Shown here: positions 34,929 through 44,928 of the stretch, one piece after another
Numbering within the stretch: position 1 is the first letter of the stretch
How the letters are laid out: each line of letters starts with the position of its first letter
NCBI RefSeq assembly: GCF_001550135.1
Contig: NZ_LRUE01000010.1
Span: 1-64,000, forward strand
Direction: 5' to 3'
Source: Pseudoalteromonas shioyasakiensis
GTDB taxonomy: Bacteria; Pseudomonadota; Gammaproteobacteria; Enterobacterales; Alteromonadaceae
DNA length: 64,000 bases
Notes under the pieces: model-generated
Seen by the model: the letters and a program-made list of their open reading frames with translations, nothing else
What the model was told of the DNA's origin: nothing
Database searches by the model: none
Position numbers and translations under genes: made by a program

Positions 34929-36863
34929 CTACAACTGCTGGAGCAAGGCATTAATATCACTGTAGCGCTGCTGTTCACAAAGGCCAAAACCTGAAAGCTG
35001 CCTGACTTTGTTGCGGGTAAATAAAGGCACGCTCATGCCCGCTAAAAACCGGCACTGTGTATCGATGCTCACATCACTAATCCCTTTAGCAGCTAAGTGC
35101 TGTTTAAGCTCAGCAACTTTGCTGGCAATCACATTTTGCTCAGGCATTTGATGCACTAGTGAGTAACTAAGTTTTACCTGCTGGCCTCTACACACTGAAC
35201 AATGGCCACATTGCTGGGGTGCATGTTGATCATCAAAATAGCGAGCTAAGTTATAACTTAAGCAGCTATCAAGCTCAAAAAAGCGTACTAAAGTAGCGAT
35301 ACGTTTAATTTCGGCCTGCTCTTTTTCGATAAAATATTGGTGAAGTTGCTGTGCTAAATCAGCGTGATTTATTACCGAGTTATTCACCTCATACACTTGC
35401 GTGATACGTTTAGTTTCAAGGGCTATGTGGCCCTTTTCAGCCAAATAATCGAGCGCTGCAACCACGCGCTTTCTATCAACTTGAGTGGCACGGGTTAGTG
35501 CATCAAAATTAAGTGTGCCCCAAATTTTCTTAAACTCAGTGTGTTTGAATACCTGTTGTAAAAACGCTTGTCGGTCAGCATCAAACTGGCTAAGTAGCTC
35601 GTTTTGCTCCGTTAAAAACTTATATTTAAAATCGGCGTAATAGGCATATAAAGGCGTAATAGCCCCTTGCATCTCTAACTGTACTAGTAAGGTTTTTAAC
35701 GCTAAAGCACGAATATTACTTTCGCTCGATAAGCTGTACTCTTGCATTTCCCACTGGTTGTTCGTTTGTTCGTTGCGAATGTTATTAATGACATAGTCAA
35801 TCCCACTTTGCTCGGGAGTGTCGGCATAAACGAAGTTCTCAACGGTATTTAAGCCATCAAGGTTTGCTAGGGTAAAACAGTTTGACGGCGCACCATCTCG
35901 CCCTGCACGGCCAATCTCTTGGCTATAGTTTTCAATCGATTTTGGCAAATCATAGTGGATCACAAAGCGAATATCAGACTTATCAACGCCCATTCCAAAA
36001 GCAATGGTTGCCACAACGATATTGATTTTACCCGCCATAAAATCATCTTGGATTTGCCAGCGTTTATCATCCTCAAGGCCTGCATGATAAGCCACCGCAT
36101 TAAAGCCCGCTCTTGCCAAGCCTTCTGCTACTTGCTCAGCGGTATGTTGTAAGGTGACATAAACAATCCCAGCACCTTGTTGGCTGGCTATAATACTGGC
36201 TAATTGCTGAGGTTTTTCTTGGCTTGCAACACTGAGCACTGATAAGTCGAGGTTGCTTCGGTAAAAGCCAGTTTGCACCACACATTCTGGGGCAATAGCA
36301 AAACGCTCGCACATATCGCGCTTTACTTTTTTAGTCGCTGTAGCAGTGAGAAGTAATACCAGTGGAATATTAAGCTCTTCACTATAGCGCGGCAGCTTTA
36401 GGTAATCAGGCCTAAAGTTGTGACCCCATTCAGATATACAGTGCGCTTCATCAACCACCAGCATCGAAATAGACACTTGTTTAATAAATTCACGAAAGCG
36501 CTCATTCTTAAAACGCTCAACTGAGACCATTAAAATTTTCACCTTTCCTGCTCGCACATCACTCATTACCGTATGACTTTGCTCACTGGTTTGGCTTGAA
36601 TCAAGGCTTGCCGCGTAAATACCTTTGCTATTTAAAAAGCTGATTTGATCTTTCATCAGTGCCAATAATGGCGAAACTACTAAGGTCAAATTAGGTAGGT
36701 GCATTGCAGTTAATTGATAGCACAAAGATTTACCCGAGCCAGTTGGAAAAATTGCCAACGACGATTGCTGATTTAATAACTGCTCAATGGTTTGTTGCTG
36801 ACCTTGGCGAAACTCATTAAAGCCAAAGTATTGATTCAACGAAGTGTGTAGTGGTGTAGTCAT
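34929..36863 (-). CDS. recQ: RecQ-family ATP-dependent DNA helicase
   Basis: The 644-residue helicase has motif 0 (FGFNEFRQGQQQTIEQLL), Walker A TGSGKSLCYQL (41-46), DEAHC, TATATKKVKRDM, the aromatic-rich and Q-type motifs, and motif VI (QEIGRAGRDG). A zinc-binding RecQ-Ct region follows (CLSYNLARYFDD, C-x2-C-x2-C of CGHCSVCRG). The rest is a winged helix and a short C-terminal extension (QLSGFGLCEQQRYSDI) that replaces an HRDC domain. It unwinds DNA 3' to 5' in recombination and fork repair. Paralogues lacking HRDC are common in this order, so this may be the second RecQ of the genome. Confidence 0.88.
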   Translation of the reverse strand: MTTPLHTSLNQYFGFNEFRQGQQQTIEQLLNQQSSLAIFPTGSGKSLCYQLTAMHLPNLTLVVSPLLALMKDQISFLNSKGIYAASLDSSQTSEQSHTVMSDVRAGKVKILMVSVERFKNERFREFIKQVSISMLVVDEAHCISEWGHNFRPDYLKLPRYSEELNIPLVLLLTATATKKVKRDMCERFAIAPECVVQTGFYRSNLDLSVLSVASQEKPQQLASIIASQQGAGIVYVTLQHTAEQVAEGLARAGFNAVAYHAGLEDDKRWQIQDDFMAGKINIVVATIAFGMGVDKSDIRFVIHYDLPKSIENYSQEIGRAGRDGAPSNCFTLANLDGLNTVENFVYADTPEQSGIDYVINNIRNEQTNNQWEMQEYSLSSESNIRALALKTLLVQLEMQGAITPLYAYYADFKYKFLTEQNELLSQFDADRQAFLQQVFKHTEFKKIWGTLNFDALTRATQVDRKRVVAALDYLAEKGHIALETKRITQVYEVNNSVINHADLAQQLHQYFIEKEQAEIKRIATLVRFFELDSCLSYNLARYFDDQHAPQQCGHCSVCRGQQVKLSYSLVHQMPEQNVIASKVAELKQHLAAKGISDVSIDTQCRFLAGMSVPLFTRNKVRQLSGFGLCEQQRYSDINALLQQL

Positions 36864-37122
36864 CCTGATCCCTCACTTTCATTTCCCTTTTCAGGTAATG
36901 ATAGGTCTCTTACTGCGAATTAGCCATGTTAACGTGTTTAACTCAATCTCCCAAGGCCATTGATATAACTAAGCGCACTATATTGTTCTTAACAGGTACT
37001 GACAAAATCAGTAAAAAGGCGCACAATGGACGCGTTGCCATGGGGTATTGATGGATGGACTTACAATACCTAAGCGCTTTTTCGCAAGAGTGTTTAGGTA
37101 TTATACTTTTGAGGGCAACGTA

Positions 37123-38427
37123 ATGATTAACCAACCTCCTAAAATCGTGATAATCGGTGGTGGCGCTGGTGGCTTAGAACTAGCAACACAATTAGGACAC
37201 AAACTCGGGAAAAAACGCCAAGCAGAGATACTTTTAATCGATAAAAACCGCAGCCATATTTGGAAGCCGTTACTTCATGAAGTAGCGACGGGGTCGATTG
37301 ATGCCGATTTAGACGGCGTTGTATACTCAGCTCATGCAGCAAAACATCATTATAATTTTCAACTCGGCAGCTTTTGCCACTTAGATCAAACCAACAAAAC
37401 CATTACTTTAAGCGAGTTAAAAGACGAACTTGGCCACCGTATTTTACCTGAGCGCCAAGTCAGTTATGACTACCTCGTACTTGCTATAGGCAGTGTCAGT
37501 AACGACTTTAATACCCCAGGTGTTAACAAGCACTGTTTTTACCTTGATTCAAACCAACAAGCTGAGCGCTTTCAGCATGCCCTACTCGATAACTTCACCC
37601 GCTTACATCAAGATGACGACCCACAGCATTCTTTAACCATTGCCATAGTGGGTGGTGGTGCAACCGGGGTTGAGCTGTCGGCAGAGCTTTATCATGTATC
37701 AGACATGCTGAAAATGTATGGCCTGAATAAAATGACCGCTAAACGCTTACACATTGATTTAATTGAAGCAGGGCCGCGAATTTTACCCGCGTTACCAGAG
37801 CGTATTGCAAACTCAGCTAAGCGTGAACTGGTTAAATTAGGGGTAACGGTGCGCGAAGGCACGCAAGTAAAAGAGGCCACAGAAAACAGCTTTATCACCA
37901 AAAACGATGAACATATCAAAGCCGATATTATGGTTTGGGCTGCGGGTGTAAAAGCCCCTGATTTCATTAAAGACATTGGTATCTTTGAACTTACCCGCAA
38001 TAACCAAATTAAGGTGAACCAATATCTGCAAAGTAGCGTTAACGACGATATTTTTGTGATTGGTGATTGCTGTGCATTTACTCAAGAAGATGGCACGCAA
38101 GTGCCGCCCAGAGCGCAATCGGCTCATCAAATGGCGCAATGTGTTGAAAAAAACCTTATAGCCACACTCAAAAACCAGCCTCTGAGTGCCTTTAACTACA
38201 GTGATCATGGCTCTTTAGTTAACTTGTCACGCTACAGCACAGTAGGCAGTTTAATGGGCAACCTAACCAGTAATAGCTTTTTTATAGAGGGTAAAATAGC
38301 GCGATTTATGTATATTTCGCTCTATCGTATGCATCAACGTGCCATCCATGGCAGTGCAAAAACCTTTGCACTGTGGATCAGCGAAAAAGTACTACGCGTT
38401 GTTAGGCCAAAAATGAAACTGCATTAA
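37123..38427 (+). CDS. ndh: Type II NADH:quinone oxidoreductase
   Basis: This protein of about 434 residues starts at ATG 37123, with GAGGG upstream; the frame is open from 37048 but the GxGxxG motif should lie near the N terminus. FAD-binding IVIIGGGAGGLELATQLG, NADH-binding IAIVGGGATGVELSAELYHVS, DYLVLAIGS and IFVIGDCCAF (FAD-binding) are all present. A hydrophobic/amphipathic C-terminal stretch anchors it to the membrane. It oxidises NADH and reduces ubiquinone without pumping protons. Single gene, ended by a hairpin. Confidence 0.93.
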   Translation: MINQPPKIVIIGGGAGGLELATQLGHKLGKKRQAEILLIDKNRSHIWKPLLHEVATGSIDADLDGVVYSAHAAKHHYNFQLGSFCHLDQTNKTITLSELKDELGHRILPERQVSYDYLVLAIGSVSNDFNTPGVNKHCFYLDSNQQAERFQHALLDNFTRLHQDDDPQHSLTIAIVGGGATGVELSAELYHVSDMLKMYGLNKMTAKRLHIDLIEAGPRILPALPERIANSAKRELVKLGVTVREGTQVKEATENSFITKNDEHIKADIMVWAAGVKAPDFIKDIGIFELTRNNQIKVNQYLQSSVNDDIFVIGDCCAFTQEDGTQVPPRAQSAHQMAQCVEKNLIATLKNQPLSAFNYSDHGSLVNLSRYSTVGSLMGNLTSNSFFIEGKIARFMYISLYRMHQRAIHGSAKTFALWISEKVLRVVRPKMKLH

Positions 38428-38439
38428 GCTACAGCATAA

Positions 38440-38470
38440 AGCCGGCAAATTAGTTGTTTGTCGGCTATTT
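38440..38470 (+). terminator. Terminator-like hairpin after ndh
   Basis: AGCCGGCAAA and TTTGTCGGCT pair with one G-T wobble across a 7-nt loop, followed by ATTT. It lies 13 bp after the ndh stop codon. Confidence 0.6.
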
Positions 38471-38547
38471 GTGCACTTCGTCCCCAAGTCATTGACATCA
38501 AAATATAAAACCATACACTTCAGGCAAAATAAATCCATGGATTGAAT

Positions 38548-40677
38548 ATGAAAAAAGGTATTTCACTAACCGTTTTTGCAGGGCTTTGTGCCTGTGGGAC
38601 CTACCTGATATTAGATAAACCCACTCCCATCGAAGCGATAAGCAACAAAGTCTCGACATCTTCTGCTAATATCGCTGAACAAAAGAAAGCTACGAGTTTC
38701 TTTGAACCATCAAGCCAGCCAAATAGTAAAGCATCAGAGCTGGCTAAGCTCAAGCTAGCCAAACACCAGTGTAAGCAACAAAGTTTAAAAGCCACTCAAG
38801 CTGCAGCTGATCACAGTCAAATAGAGGCAGCGATTAAACAAGCATTAAAAGACGGTGACTCTCTTGAAGATATTTTAAGTTATTCAGAGCTTGTGAAAAT
38901 ATCTTACCGTTCATTTAATACCTTAGTTATTAACGCAATCAAAGAGAATGCAGAACAGCAATTTCAATATGCCTCATCTGTTAACATACTAAAAAGCTGG
39001 CAAGGACTTGAGGTCATTGATTATTTTGATGCTGATACAATCAACCAACTAACGGCAGTTAATGGACCCCTTAGTCAAAATACAGGTTCAATGATGTTTA
39101 ATGTTCCATTACCTGAGCAAGTAAACAAAACAGCATTGTACAAACTATTAGATAACAACGATGATTTTAATACCTATTTAAAAACACCATTTAAAATCGG
39201 TCCATCACGGCTCATTTCACCATCTATTTTGTTTCTTGCTAATGCTCATGCGCTTAGTTTGACTGAGTTTGAAAACGCAATATCCAGCAAAGAGTTTACT
39301 GTTAACGACATTGCTGTGGCTTTAAAAAGCAACTTACCTAATGATTATTTAACAGCCCTCATCTCTCAAACAGCACAGCTAGGCGGCTCGCCTACAGCAA
39401 TGAGTGATGACTTTATGGATGAACAATTGTATTTAAACCTTGCTGATGTGGCTGTGAGTGAATTTAACGTACCAATTTTAAAGTTGTTAAGTGAACGAGG
39501 TATTGAGCCCACTAATCAGCCAAATGTATTTACAGCGATGGATATAGCCATTGTAAACCTAAAGGGCAGCTCAAATAGCGAAGTACAGCCACTAGAGAGC
39601 AAACACTTAGAAACACTAAGTTATCTAAAAAATAAAGGTTATCGAGCTCACGGCGAGCTTGTGCGCGACACACCGAACGATAGGCTACTGATGCTTAAAT
39701 CTTCATTTTTACCGAGTAGCCTTTTATTTGTTGGCGACCAAGTTGCTAATGATGCTTTTTCTCAGTTCAAAGATTTAAAGCTAATCCCAAATAACCAAGC
39801 ATTTAAACGTAAAGAAAAAGATAACTCTGCAATATCAAAAGCACTCAGTGCCTATGAGAGACAAAAACAGCAAGCCAAAAAAATAACTCCTGAGTGTGAA
39901 ACGATAGATCAGCGGATCAATTCACTAGAAGCGATAAAAACACGCTCTCAAGCACTCGAAGAATTAGAAACGCTCGAAGCGCAACAAGGCTTACTAACTC
40001 CCAATACGCTTCAAGAAATCGACCCTGTACAAGTTCATAATTGGCAATTCTTGCATTCAAATGAGTATAAATATCAAACCTCAACGCAGTATCAAGCCTT
40101 TAAAGAAGCAATTGTCGAAAAAGACTTTAGTACTGTTGCAACGATTACCCAAACAGCAAAGCTCAGTACCCACCAGACAAATATGTTGCTTGCAGCAACA
40201 ATAGCAAACGCTCAACAATTGACGTCTATTTGGCAAAACAGAGTCGCTCCAACTGCACCTGAAAATCTTTTTGTATTTACTAAGTTACCATTAGCACAAT
40301 GGCAAACATTAGCCGATAGTGGCTTTGATTTTTCATTAAAAGACATGCAAAACAACGATATGTATTTTTATGCAAGCATGCATTCAAAAGAAGCAGTTAA
40401 GTTTTTAATGAGCCTTGCAGTTGCACATGATTTTTCTAAACCTGGGCTTGATATTCTCGACCAAGCACTGGAGCAAAGCTATAACACACAAACCCTCGCA
40501 GACTATATGCCAAGCGCATTAAAACTTGTTGAGCAATATGAGCCTAACCACTTTCGCCGTGCTGAGCGTCTAAAAGTTTTTGTCCCTGATGTTTATGAAG
40601 AGCTTATTAAACTTGAGCCAAAACTTGCACCCAAAGGTGGCACTGTAATGAATAACTATCAGTACAGCGCTTATTAA
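38548..40677 (+). CDS. Exported protein of unknown function, ankyrin-like segments
   Basis: This protein of about 709 residues begins MKKGISLTVFAGLCACGTYLILD, a signal sequence or N-terminal anchor; GLCAC could be a lipobox but the charge pattern fits a membrane anchor as well. After a Ser/Ala-rich linker it is helical and rich in Leu, Ala and Gln. Two stretches look like degenerate ankyrin repeats (LYLNLADVAVSEFNVPILKLLSERGIEPT; HSKEAVKFLMSLAV). The chain also has a coiled-coil-like region around residues 430-480. No catalytic motif is visible and no family is recognised. It is monocistronic, with an inverted repeat after its stop. Confidence 0.6.
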   Translation: MKKGISLTVFAGLCACGTYLILDKPTPIEAISNKVSTSSANIAEQKKATSFFEPSSQPNSKASELAKLKLAKHQCKQQSLKATQAAADHSQIEAAIKQALKDGDSLEDILSYSELVKISYRSFNTLVINAIKENAEQQFQYASSVNILKSWQGLEVIDYFDADTINQLTAVNGPLSQNTGSMMFNVPLPEQVNKTALYKLLDNNDDFNTYLKTPFKIGPSRLISPSILFLANAHALSLTEFENAISSKEFTVNDIAVALKSNLPNDYLTALISQTAQLGGSPTAMSDDFMDEQLYLNLADVAVSEFNVPILKLLSERGIEPTNQPNVFTAMDIAIVNLKGSSNSEVQPLESKHLETLSYLKNKGYRAHGELVRDTPNDRLLMLKSSFLPSSLLFVGDQVANDAFSQFKDLKLIPNNQAFKRKEKDNSAISKALSAYERQKQQAKKITPECETIDQRINSLEAIKTRSQALEELETLEAQQGLLTPNTLQEIDPVQVHNWQFLHSNEYKYQTSTQYQAFKEAIVEKDFSTVATITQTAKLSTHQTNMLLAATIANAQQLTSIWQNRVAPTAPENLFVFTKLPLAQWQTLADSGFDFSLKDMQNNDMYFYASMHSKEAVKFLMSLAVAHDFSKPGLDILDQALEQSYNTQTLADYMPSALKLVEQYEPNHFRRAERLKVFVPDVYEELIKLEPKLAPKGGTVMNNYQYSAY

Positions 40678-40693
40678 GCTCCTTACCTATTTG

Positions 40694-40722
40694 AGCCGTA
40701 AATTAACCTATCTGTTTACGGC
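40694..40722 (+). terminator. Terminator-like inverted repeat before mntP
   Basis: AGCCGTAAA and TTTACGGCT are perfectly complementary across an 11-nt loop, 16 bp after the stop of the upstream gene. There is no T-run on the plus strand after it, so it may act weakly or as an operator. Confidence 0.5.
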
Positions 40723-40731
40723 TTAGCCGCG

Positions 40732-40737
40732 TATAAT
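40732..40737 (+). promoter_or_regulatory. Probable -10 element of mntP
   Basis: TATAAT matches the sigma-70 -10 consensus and lies 26 bp before the mntP TTG. No good -35 is present 17 bp upstream. The leader would be only about 20 nt, too short for the manganese riboswitch that precedes mntP in E. coli. Confidence 0.5.
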
Positions 40738-40762
40738 GCCCACTTTTTGTGGGGCGCAAAAA

Positions 40763-41335
40763 TTGAATATTATTACTCTAAGCGTTTTATCGCTTGCTAT
40801 GTCGACTGATGCTTTTGCAGCTTCAATCACCAAAGGTAGTACGCTTAAAAATCCTCGTGTTCTGAGTGCAATCAAGCTGGGTTTATTGTTTGGCTGTATC
40901 GAAGCTATCGCACCGATTGTTGGCTGGCTAATTGGCAGTGCTGGTGCAGATTACGTTGAAGCCTTTGATCACTGGATTGCCTTTGTGTTGTTAGTGGGTT
41001 TAGGTGTTCATATGTTGCTTGAGAGTCGTAAAGAAGATGACGACGATGAAGAAGAACTTGCCCCGAATACCAAACGCTCTTTCATTGCCACATTACTAAC
41101 CGCTGTTGGCACTAGTATCGATGCCATGACAGTAGGTATTAGCCTTGCTTTCATGAAAGTGAACATTTACTTAGCAGCCGCCATGATAGGCCTAGCAACC
41201 ACAATTATGGTTACCATCGGCGCACTACTTGGTAACGTAATGAGTGGCTGGGTTGGCAAAAAGGCCGAAGCAATCGGTGGTGTTGCACTTATCTTTATCG
41301 GCTGTGGCATCCTATACAGCCACACCATGGCTTAA
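40763..41335 (+). CDS. mntP: Manganese efflux pump MntP
   Basis: This protein of about 190 residues has six membrane helices in two repeats, each with the DAxxxS/G-type motif (MSTDAFAASITKG and TSIDAMTVGISLAF), the Asp residues of which bind Mn(II). An acidic loop (KEDDDDEEE) separates the halves. The N terminus aligned with known MntP proteins (MNIIT-) falls on a TTG at 40763 with GGGG upstream. It exports manganese and protects against its toxicity. It converges with the GGDEF-EAL gene, overlapping it by 4 bp. Confidence 0.92.
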   Translation: MNIITLSVLSLAMSTDAFAASITKGSTLKNPRVLSAIKLGLLFGCIEAIAPIVGWLIGSAGADYVEAFDHWIAFVLLVGLGVHMLLESRKEDDDDEEELAPNTKRSFIATLLTAVGTSIDAMTVGISLAFMKVNIYLAAAMIGLATTIMVTIGALLGNVMSGWVGKKAEAIGGVALIFIGCGILYSHTMA

Positions 41336-43785
41336 CCTAACAGCTTATCAAACTCTTCTTTGGGCATGGGCTTATGAAAATAGTACCCTTGCCCAAGCTC
41401 GCAGCCTAAATCGATTAAACTATTTAAGTGTTGCTTTTCTTCAATACCTTCAGCCACAATTTGCAAATTCAAGGTATGCGCTAAGCTGGTGATGGTTCTA
41501 ACAATGTCCATACTTTCTGTATCGGTGAGCATATCTCTCACAAAAGATTGATCTATTTTGAGTACATCCACGGGAAAGAGTTTTAAATAAGACAAACTTG
41601 AATAGCCCGTACCAAAGTCATCAATGGCAATGGCTAACCCTAAGTCAGAGAGCTTATTAAGCATCATTTTTATTTCTTCAAAATCATGCATCAACGCGCT
41701 TTCGGTTACTTCAAGCTCTAACAGTTCGCTGGCAAGCCCCGCTTGTTCAATGGTATCAGCAACGAGATTACAAAAATTACCATCGGTAAATTGTTTTGCT
41801 GCAATGTTCACGGCAACCTTTATGTTATGCCCTTTATCGGCCCACTCTTTAGCCGCTTTACAGCTTTGCTTAAGCACTGACTGGCCCAAAGCATGAATAA
41901 GACCTGTTTCTTCTGCAAGGGGTATAAAATCCAGTGGTGAAATTAGCTTATTCTCGTCATCTCTCAGTCGCACTAGGGCTTCAACACCAATAATTTTTTC
42001 TGTCAAAAGCGCTAGTTTCGGCTGATAAAACACCTCAATCTTATCTTGCTCAATAGCATGTCTTAAGAGCTTTTCAACGCTTTGACGCTGCTTAAATTGA
42101 TACTCTAAGTCATCGGAGTAATAGCAAAAACGGTTACGCCCCTGCTCTTTCGCACGGTACATGGCTGCATCGGCATGAGTCATCATCTCTTCTGCTTGAG
42201 TAGAGTCCGCAGGGTTAACACTCACCCCCACACTGACCGATAATATATACTCTTGGCTATCAATACGAAACGGCTCATTCATAGTATTAATAATATCGCT
42301 GGCAATGGCATCGACCACAGAAGTACTCTGCACGTCAGGTAATAAAATTACAAATTCATCGCCGCCAATTCTAGCTAACGTGGTATTTAAATCGATGAGA
42401 GACTCAAGGCGCTTAGCCACATGTTTAATAATTAAATCGCCTTGATGATGACCTAGGGTATCGTTTAAGTACTTAAAGTGATCGATATCAATCAGCATTA
42501 AAGCCACTTTCTTTTTCATGCTCATAGCGACTTTACATGCATGAGTGACCCTATCATGCAATAACACCCGATTAGGCAAGTCTGTTAGTAAATCATGATT
42601 AGCTAAATGGCTCATTTTCACTGCCATCGCGATTGATTCACTGACATCATGAAACACGATAATACCGCCAATGATATTACCTTCAATATCACGTATTGGC
42701 GCAGCTGAATCTTCTACCCTATATACTCGCCCATCAAGCCCAGTTAATTGACTATTTAACGCCATAGCAACAATGCGCTGCTCTTTTAAAGCAACAGATA
42801 TAGGATTGACGAGTGTTTTGTTAGATGTTGCATCAACGAGCTTCATTACCTCTTCAATATGACGCCCTTTTGCTTCTTCAGCGTGCCAACCTGTTAATCG
42901 CTCAGCAATAGGGTTCATAAAGTTAATAATTGCATTATTATTTGTAGCTATTACGGCATCACCAATAGAATTAAGCATAACCCGTAAACGTTCAGACTCA
43001 TTCGATAGCAGTTTTTTTGTATGGGTAATTGAGGTGATATCCGAAAGAGTAAGAATAACACCAACAACTTCTCGCTCTTTTATTCTTAAATTTATTTGCG
43101 CTCTAACATATTCAATCTTATTGCGAGGGCTAGGCAACTGAATATTTAAAACTTCTTGCTCTATGCCCTTAGTCAAGCAGCGATGAAAAGCCTCATACAA
43201 TTCATCTGGTAATACATCTTTAGCGAAACAACCTAACATTTGCTCGCTGCTTTTTGAAAACCAATGGCTGGTTTCATCATTACTAAAGAGGTTTTCCTCG
43301 GTATTTGACCAGTAAGATATATACACAGGTACTTGCGCAACGAGTGTCGAAATATCATTTTTTGCAGCCAGTATTTGCGCCTCTTGGTGTTTAAGCTTTA
43401 ACTGGTTTTGTACTCTCAGGCGACAAATGTTCAAATCAACGGGTTTATGAATAAGATCAATCCCACCGCTTGCAAAACTTTGATATTCAAAAATTTGCTC
43501 ATTATGAGAGGTAACGAAAATCACATGACTTTGCGCGGTTTTAGGGTTGTTTTTAAGTTTTTTACACACCTCAAAGCCATTCATGCCAGGCATTTCAATG
43601 TCGAGCAAAATCACATCTGGCTGAAAGAAAACTGCTTTCTCAATTGCTTGAGTGCCATTATCGCAACAAACAATCTCACCAAGGTCGCTAAGCGACTCGG
43701 CCATAATCATCAAACTAGTCGGCTCATCATCCACTACAAGCACTTTATTGTGTGAATTTTCATGATGAGAAAAAAGCATATCCAT
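41332..43785 (-). CDS. REC-PAS-PAS-GGDEF-EAL c-di-GMP regulator
   Basis: The 817-residue protein has a receiver domain (about 12-130, phosphorylation site in VILLDIEMPGMNG), two PAS domains (about 145-250 and 262-380), a GGDEF domain with intact RIGGDEFVILLP, and an EAL domain with a full catalytic set (EALVRL, VAVNIAAKQF, LELEVTESAL, IDDFGTGYSSLSYLK, LKIDQSFV, VAEGIEE). The inhibitory RxxD site is missing before GGDEF. Both synthesis and hydrolysis of c-di-GMP are therefore possible, with the receiver as switch. No transmembrane segment. It is divergent from the REC-GGDEF gene at 43.9 kb. Confidence 0.93.
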   Translation of the reverse strand: MDMLFSHHENSHNKVLVVDDEPTSLMIMAESLSDLGEIVCCDNGTQAIEKAVFFQPDVILLDIEMPGMNGFEVCKKLKNNPKTAQSHVIFVTSHNEQIFEYQSFASGGIDLIHKPVDLNICRLRVQNQLKLKHQEAQILAAKNDISTLVAQVPVYISYWSNTEENLFSNDETSHWFSKSSEQMLGCFAKDVLPDELYEAFHRCLTKGIEQEVLNIQLPSPRNKIEYVRAQINLRIKEREVVGVILTLSDITSITHTKKLLSNESERLRVMLNSIGDAVIATNNNAIINFMNPIAERLTGWHAEEAKGRHIEEVMKLVDATSNKTLVNPISVALKEQRIVAMALNSQLTGLDGRVYRVEDSAAPIRDIEGNIIGGIIVFHDVSESIAMAVKMSHLANHDLLTDLPNRVLLHDRVTHACKVAMSMKKKVALMLIDIDHFKYLNDTLGHHQGDLIIKHVAKRLESLIDLNTTLARIGGDEFVILLPDVQSTSVVDAIASDIINTMNEPFRIDSQEYILSVSVGVSVNPADSTQAEEMMTHADAAMYRAKEQGRNRFCYYSDDLEYQFKQRQSVEKLLRHAIEQDKIEVFYQPKLALLTEKIIGVEALVRLRDDENKLISPLDFIPLAEETGLIHALGQSVLKQSCKAAKEWADKGHNIKVAVNIAAKQFTDGNFCNLVADTIEQAGLASELLELEVTESALMHDFEEIKMMLNKLSDLGLAIAIDDFGTGYSSLSYLKLFPVDVLKIDQSFVRDMLTDTESMDIVRTITSLAHTLNLQIVAEGIEEKQHLNSLIDLGCELGQGYYFHKPMPKEEFDKLLG

Positions 43786-43925
43786 CGCCTCTGTAAATAG
43801 TACTTAAAAAAACTCTAGTCCTATCTCAGCAGACGCGCCAACATAAAAAATAATTTTTTAATTCTTAAGTTGTAGAAAATCCCAAAATCCGGTCTATGAT
43901 TTATTTATCGCGTGGAGGGAATAGT

Positions 43926-44876
43926 TTGCAACCGGTAGCTAGTCGCACAGATTTAAAGCTTAATAATTCTGTTATTTTGATTGTTGATGATGAACCAATT
44001 AATACAACCGTAATAGAAAGTTTGCTCTCGCCCTACTATAAAACTCACACTACAGATTGCGGTGAAAACGTGCTGCACCTGTGCGAAACCGTTAAGCCAG
44101 ATTTAATATTGCTTGATGTGATGCTTGGTACTATGAGCGGCCTAGATGTTTGCAAGCAATTAAAAAAACACTCCCAATACAAAGATATTCCGGTGATATT
44201 TATTACCGCTATTATGGATCAAGATGACCAAAATCGCTGCTGGCAAGCAGGCGCCGTCGATTTTGTATCAAAACCGGTTTATGGCGTCACATTACTTAAT
44301 CGCGTAAAAGCGCATTTGACCTTAAAAAAACAAGCTGATTTGCTCAAAAACCTTTGTGAACACGACAGCCTCACTGGTTTAAACAACCGACGATTTTTAC
44401 AAAACACCCTTGATCAAAACATTCGTTTAGCCATCAGAAACGATAAAGCCCTTTCGGTATTAATGCTCGATATTGATTACTTTAAACAGTACAACGACTC
44501 TCTTGGCCATCAACAAGGTGACGAATGCCTAAAACGCGTTGCTGATGAAATCAAAAAAAGTGTTAACCGCCCAACTGATACCACTATCCGCTATGGCGGT
44601 GAAGAATTTTTATGTGTATTGCCAGACACCGATATTCAAGGGGCACAATTTATTGCCCATAAGCTATTGGCAAACATTCGTGAACTAAATATTGAACACC
44701 CACATGCAACCTCTGGAGTCCTCTCTATTAGTATTGGTAGCGCAACATTTTCTGGGCATGAAGCCATCGACACTGACGAACTAATTCGCAGTGCCGACAA
44801 AGCGCTCTATCAAGCCAAGCATCAAGGGAGAAACCGCTGTGTTTGCATACTTGCTGAACCCAGTTTTAGCTTTTAA
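43926..44876 (+). CDS. REC-GGDEF response regulator diguanylate cyclase
   Basis: This protein of about 316 residues has a receiver domain (VILIVDDEPINTTVIESLL; LILLDVMLGTMSGLDVCKQL; VSKPVYG) followed directly by a GGDEF domain with active RYGGEEFLCVLP and an intact RxxD inhibitory site (RPTD). The layout is that of a phosphorylation-controlled diguanylate cyclase. Two starts are possible: ATG at 43896 without ribosome-binding site, or TTG at 43926 with GGAGGGA 5 nt upstream; I chose the latter. The hybrid kinase gene begins 52 bp after its stop and is the likely partner. Confidence 0.9.
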   Translation: MQPVASRTDLKLNNSVILIVDDEPINTTVIESLLSPYYKTHTTDCGENVLHLCETVKPDLILLDVMLGTMSGLDVCKQLKKHSQYKDIPVIFITAIMDQDDQNRCWQAGAVDFVSKPVYGVTLLNRVKAHLTLKKQADLLKNLCEHDSLTGLNNRRFLQNTLDQNIRLAIRNDKALSVLMLDIDYFKQYNDSLGHQQGDECLKRVADEIKKSVNRPTDTTIRYGGEEFLCVLPDTDIQGAQFIAHKLLANIRELNIEHPHATSGVLSISIGSATFSGHEAIDTDELIRSADKALYQAKHQGRNRCVCILAEPSFSF

Positions 44877-44928
44877 GCTAAATCAAACCTTACTACCGAC
44901 TCACGTTTGCGGTATGGAGGGCTGAGCC

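Noticed and set aside
36943..37134. 63-residue ORF on the minus strand opposite the ndh start
   Set aside because: It overlaps the ndh promoter and start region, has no ribosome-binding site and no protein-like features.
40678..40762. yybP-ykoY manganese riboswitch upstream of mntP
   Set aside because: The region between the upstream stop and mntP is 85 bp, with TATAAT only 26 bp from the start; the riboswitch core is not seen.
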